DNA of 6,034 nt from Acidobacteriaceae bacterium (GTDB taxonomy: Bacteria > Acidobacteriota > Terriglobia > Bryobacterales > Bryobacteraceae). Each line of letters starts with the position of its first letter. Positions within the stretch are counted from its first letter, which is position 1. Below are positions 5,162-6,034 of this stretch, piece after piece. The stretch covers positions 1-6,034 of the forward strand of contig JAFAQG010000255.1 of assembly GCA_019246575.1 (NCBI GenBank), in the 5' to 3' direction. The notes beneath the pieces were generated by a model. That model was not told the DNA's origin. It did no database searches and saw nothing but the letters and a program-made list of their open reading frames with translations. The position numbers were made by a program, and so were the translations under genes.

Positions 5162-6034
5162 CTAGCTAAACAGAATCCGCCAAGTCACCACGGCACACGC
5201 ATGCGTCACCATCGGGGCTCGAATGCTGCCAGCCTGAACGTAAGCCGCGCCGCACATCAGCCCCAGAACGGCGACCGATACCGCCCGCCTCCAGTCCGGA
5301 AAATGCCGGAACCAGAGATGAGCCGCCCCAAAGATCAGGGAAGACAACAACACGGCGCCGGTTCGCGACCCCATCCTTATTAACAGACCGCGCTCAATCA
5401 CGCCTCGGAAGAACAGCTCTTCGCCGAGTGCGACGACCCACAAAACGCCAACGAATGTTCCGGCGGCAACCGCCACAACCCGCCACCACGCTGCTCGCAT
5501 AGGCGCAAAGTGGAGATCATGAACGCCGATAGCGACGGCCACCAATGGGGCGACGCCGGCCAGAAACCATAAGGCTCCTATTTTCCATTCCCTCCGCCGG
5601 GGCCAGAAACTTACCGGACCCGGATCCCACTCCCGGAGTAACAGGAGCGCCAAAAGCCCCGTGCGTATCCACATCAGATGCCCGAGAATGTCGACGCGCA
5701 GGTGCTCGCTCGGCGATGCGTAAACACGCTGGAACACTCTTGCGATCAGAGGCGTCGCAGCGACGATCAAGAACGCGCTGTCGTAGGCAACTCCCCTTGG
5801 CAGAACGACATACCAGAACGTAAGCAGGACTGTGAGCACCAGCAAGAGGCAAACTGACCTGGGCTCGAACGCTCCGGCGCTCAAAGAAAAAACCACGTAC
5901 GGCAGCACCGCGGAAATGCATAGAACCGCCGCTCGCGTGGCCGCCGGGTGGATTCGTGCGACCATCGCCCTCGTATTTTCGAACACCGATCCTAGATAGA
6001 AAAGCGTCTCCAATAAAAAGGCCGGCAACGCCGC
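5162..6034 (-). CDS. CPBP (CAAX/Abi) family intramembrane metalloprotease, 5' end at or beyond the window edge
   Basis: The open frame runs off the right edge. A TTG at 6028 is the first possible start in view (288 residues), but codons before it are also open, so the true start may lie outside. The protein is very hydrophobic, with several membrane helices. The C-terminal CPBP domain, about 185-285 in TTG-based numbering, has the family's three motifs: GEELFFRG with Glu203, Glu204 and Arg208; FGAAH with His237; and His276 in MVTHACAV. These are the metal-binding and catalytic residues of the family that includes eukaryotic Rce1 and bacterial bacteriocin-immunity proteins. All are present, so the enzyme should be active. 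The N-terminal half, about 1-180, is a less conserved multi-helix region. The substrate is unknown. It shares orientation with dxr, but a terminator candidate and 292 bases separate them, so a common transcript is doubtful. Confidence 0.88.
   Translation of the reverse strand, partial: AALPAFLLETLFYLGSVFENTRAMVARIHPAATRAAVLCISAVLPYVVFSLSAGAFEPRSVCLLLVLTVLLTFWYVVLPRGVAYDSAFLIVAATPLIARVFQRVYASPSEHLRVDILGHLMWIRTGLLALLLLREWDPGPVSFWPRRREWKIGALWFLAGVAPLVAVAIGVHDLHFAPMRAAWWRVVAVAAGTFVGVLWVVALGEELFFRGVIERGLLIRMGSRTGAVLLSSLIFGAAHLWFRHFPDWRRAVSVAVLGLMCGAAYVQAGSIRAPMVTHACAVVTWRILFS

Overview
This is a GC-rich bacterial chromosomal window with AT-richer intergenic stretches. It most resembles an Acidobacteriota genome, probably the Bryobacterales/Solibacter group. 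That placement is inferred from the secreted protein's paired Ig-like domains carrying the 'GWAVD ... Cys-x7-Cys ... NVGW' signature, which I associate with that phylum. No rRNA or other phylogenetic marker is present, so it is not proven.

Layout. (1) Bases 1-197, minus strand: the first 65 codons of an exported protein whose remainder lies outside the window. (2) Bases 198-499: a divergent, AT-rich control region with several short inverted and direct repeats and an unusual cluster of CTAG tetranucleotides. (3) Bases 500-2209, plus strand: a secreted protein of 569 residues made of a signal peptide, two Ig-like domains and two ricin-type beta-trefoil lectin domains (six lobes). (4) Bases 2210-2293: a short convergent gap holding three degenerate 16-bp tandem units. 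(5) Bases 2294-4869, minus strand: dxr followed by rseP, a pairing conserved in many bacteria. Dxr makes methylerythritol phosphate for isoprenoid precursors. RseP is the site-2 intramembrane protease that cuts anti-sigma factors and signal-peptide remnants. An 80-base gap between them contains a nested hairpin. (6) Bases 4870-5161: a 292-base non-coding stretch with mutually exclusive helices, two GCAA-tetraloop hairpins, a candidate plus-strand promoter, a probable terminator and a possible 20-codon leader ORF. (7) Bases 5162-6034, minus strand: a CPBP/CAAX-type intramembrane metalloprotease with its 5' end at or beyond the window edge.

How the genes fit together. dxr and rseP form a housekeeping envelope/isoprenoid pair. 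The CPBP gene points the same way but is probably separated from dxr by a terminator. The two exported-protein genes at the left diverge from a shared control region and look like accessory surface or secreted functions. The least explained DNA is the dxr-CPBP gap and the divergent promoter region. I found no mobile element, CRISPR array, tRNA or rRNA.
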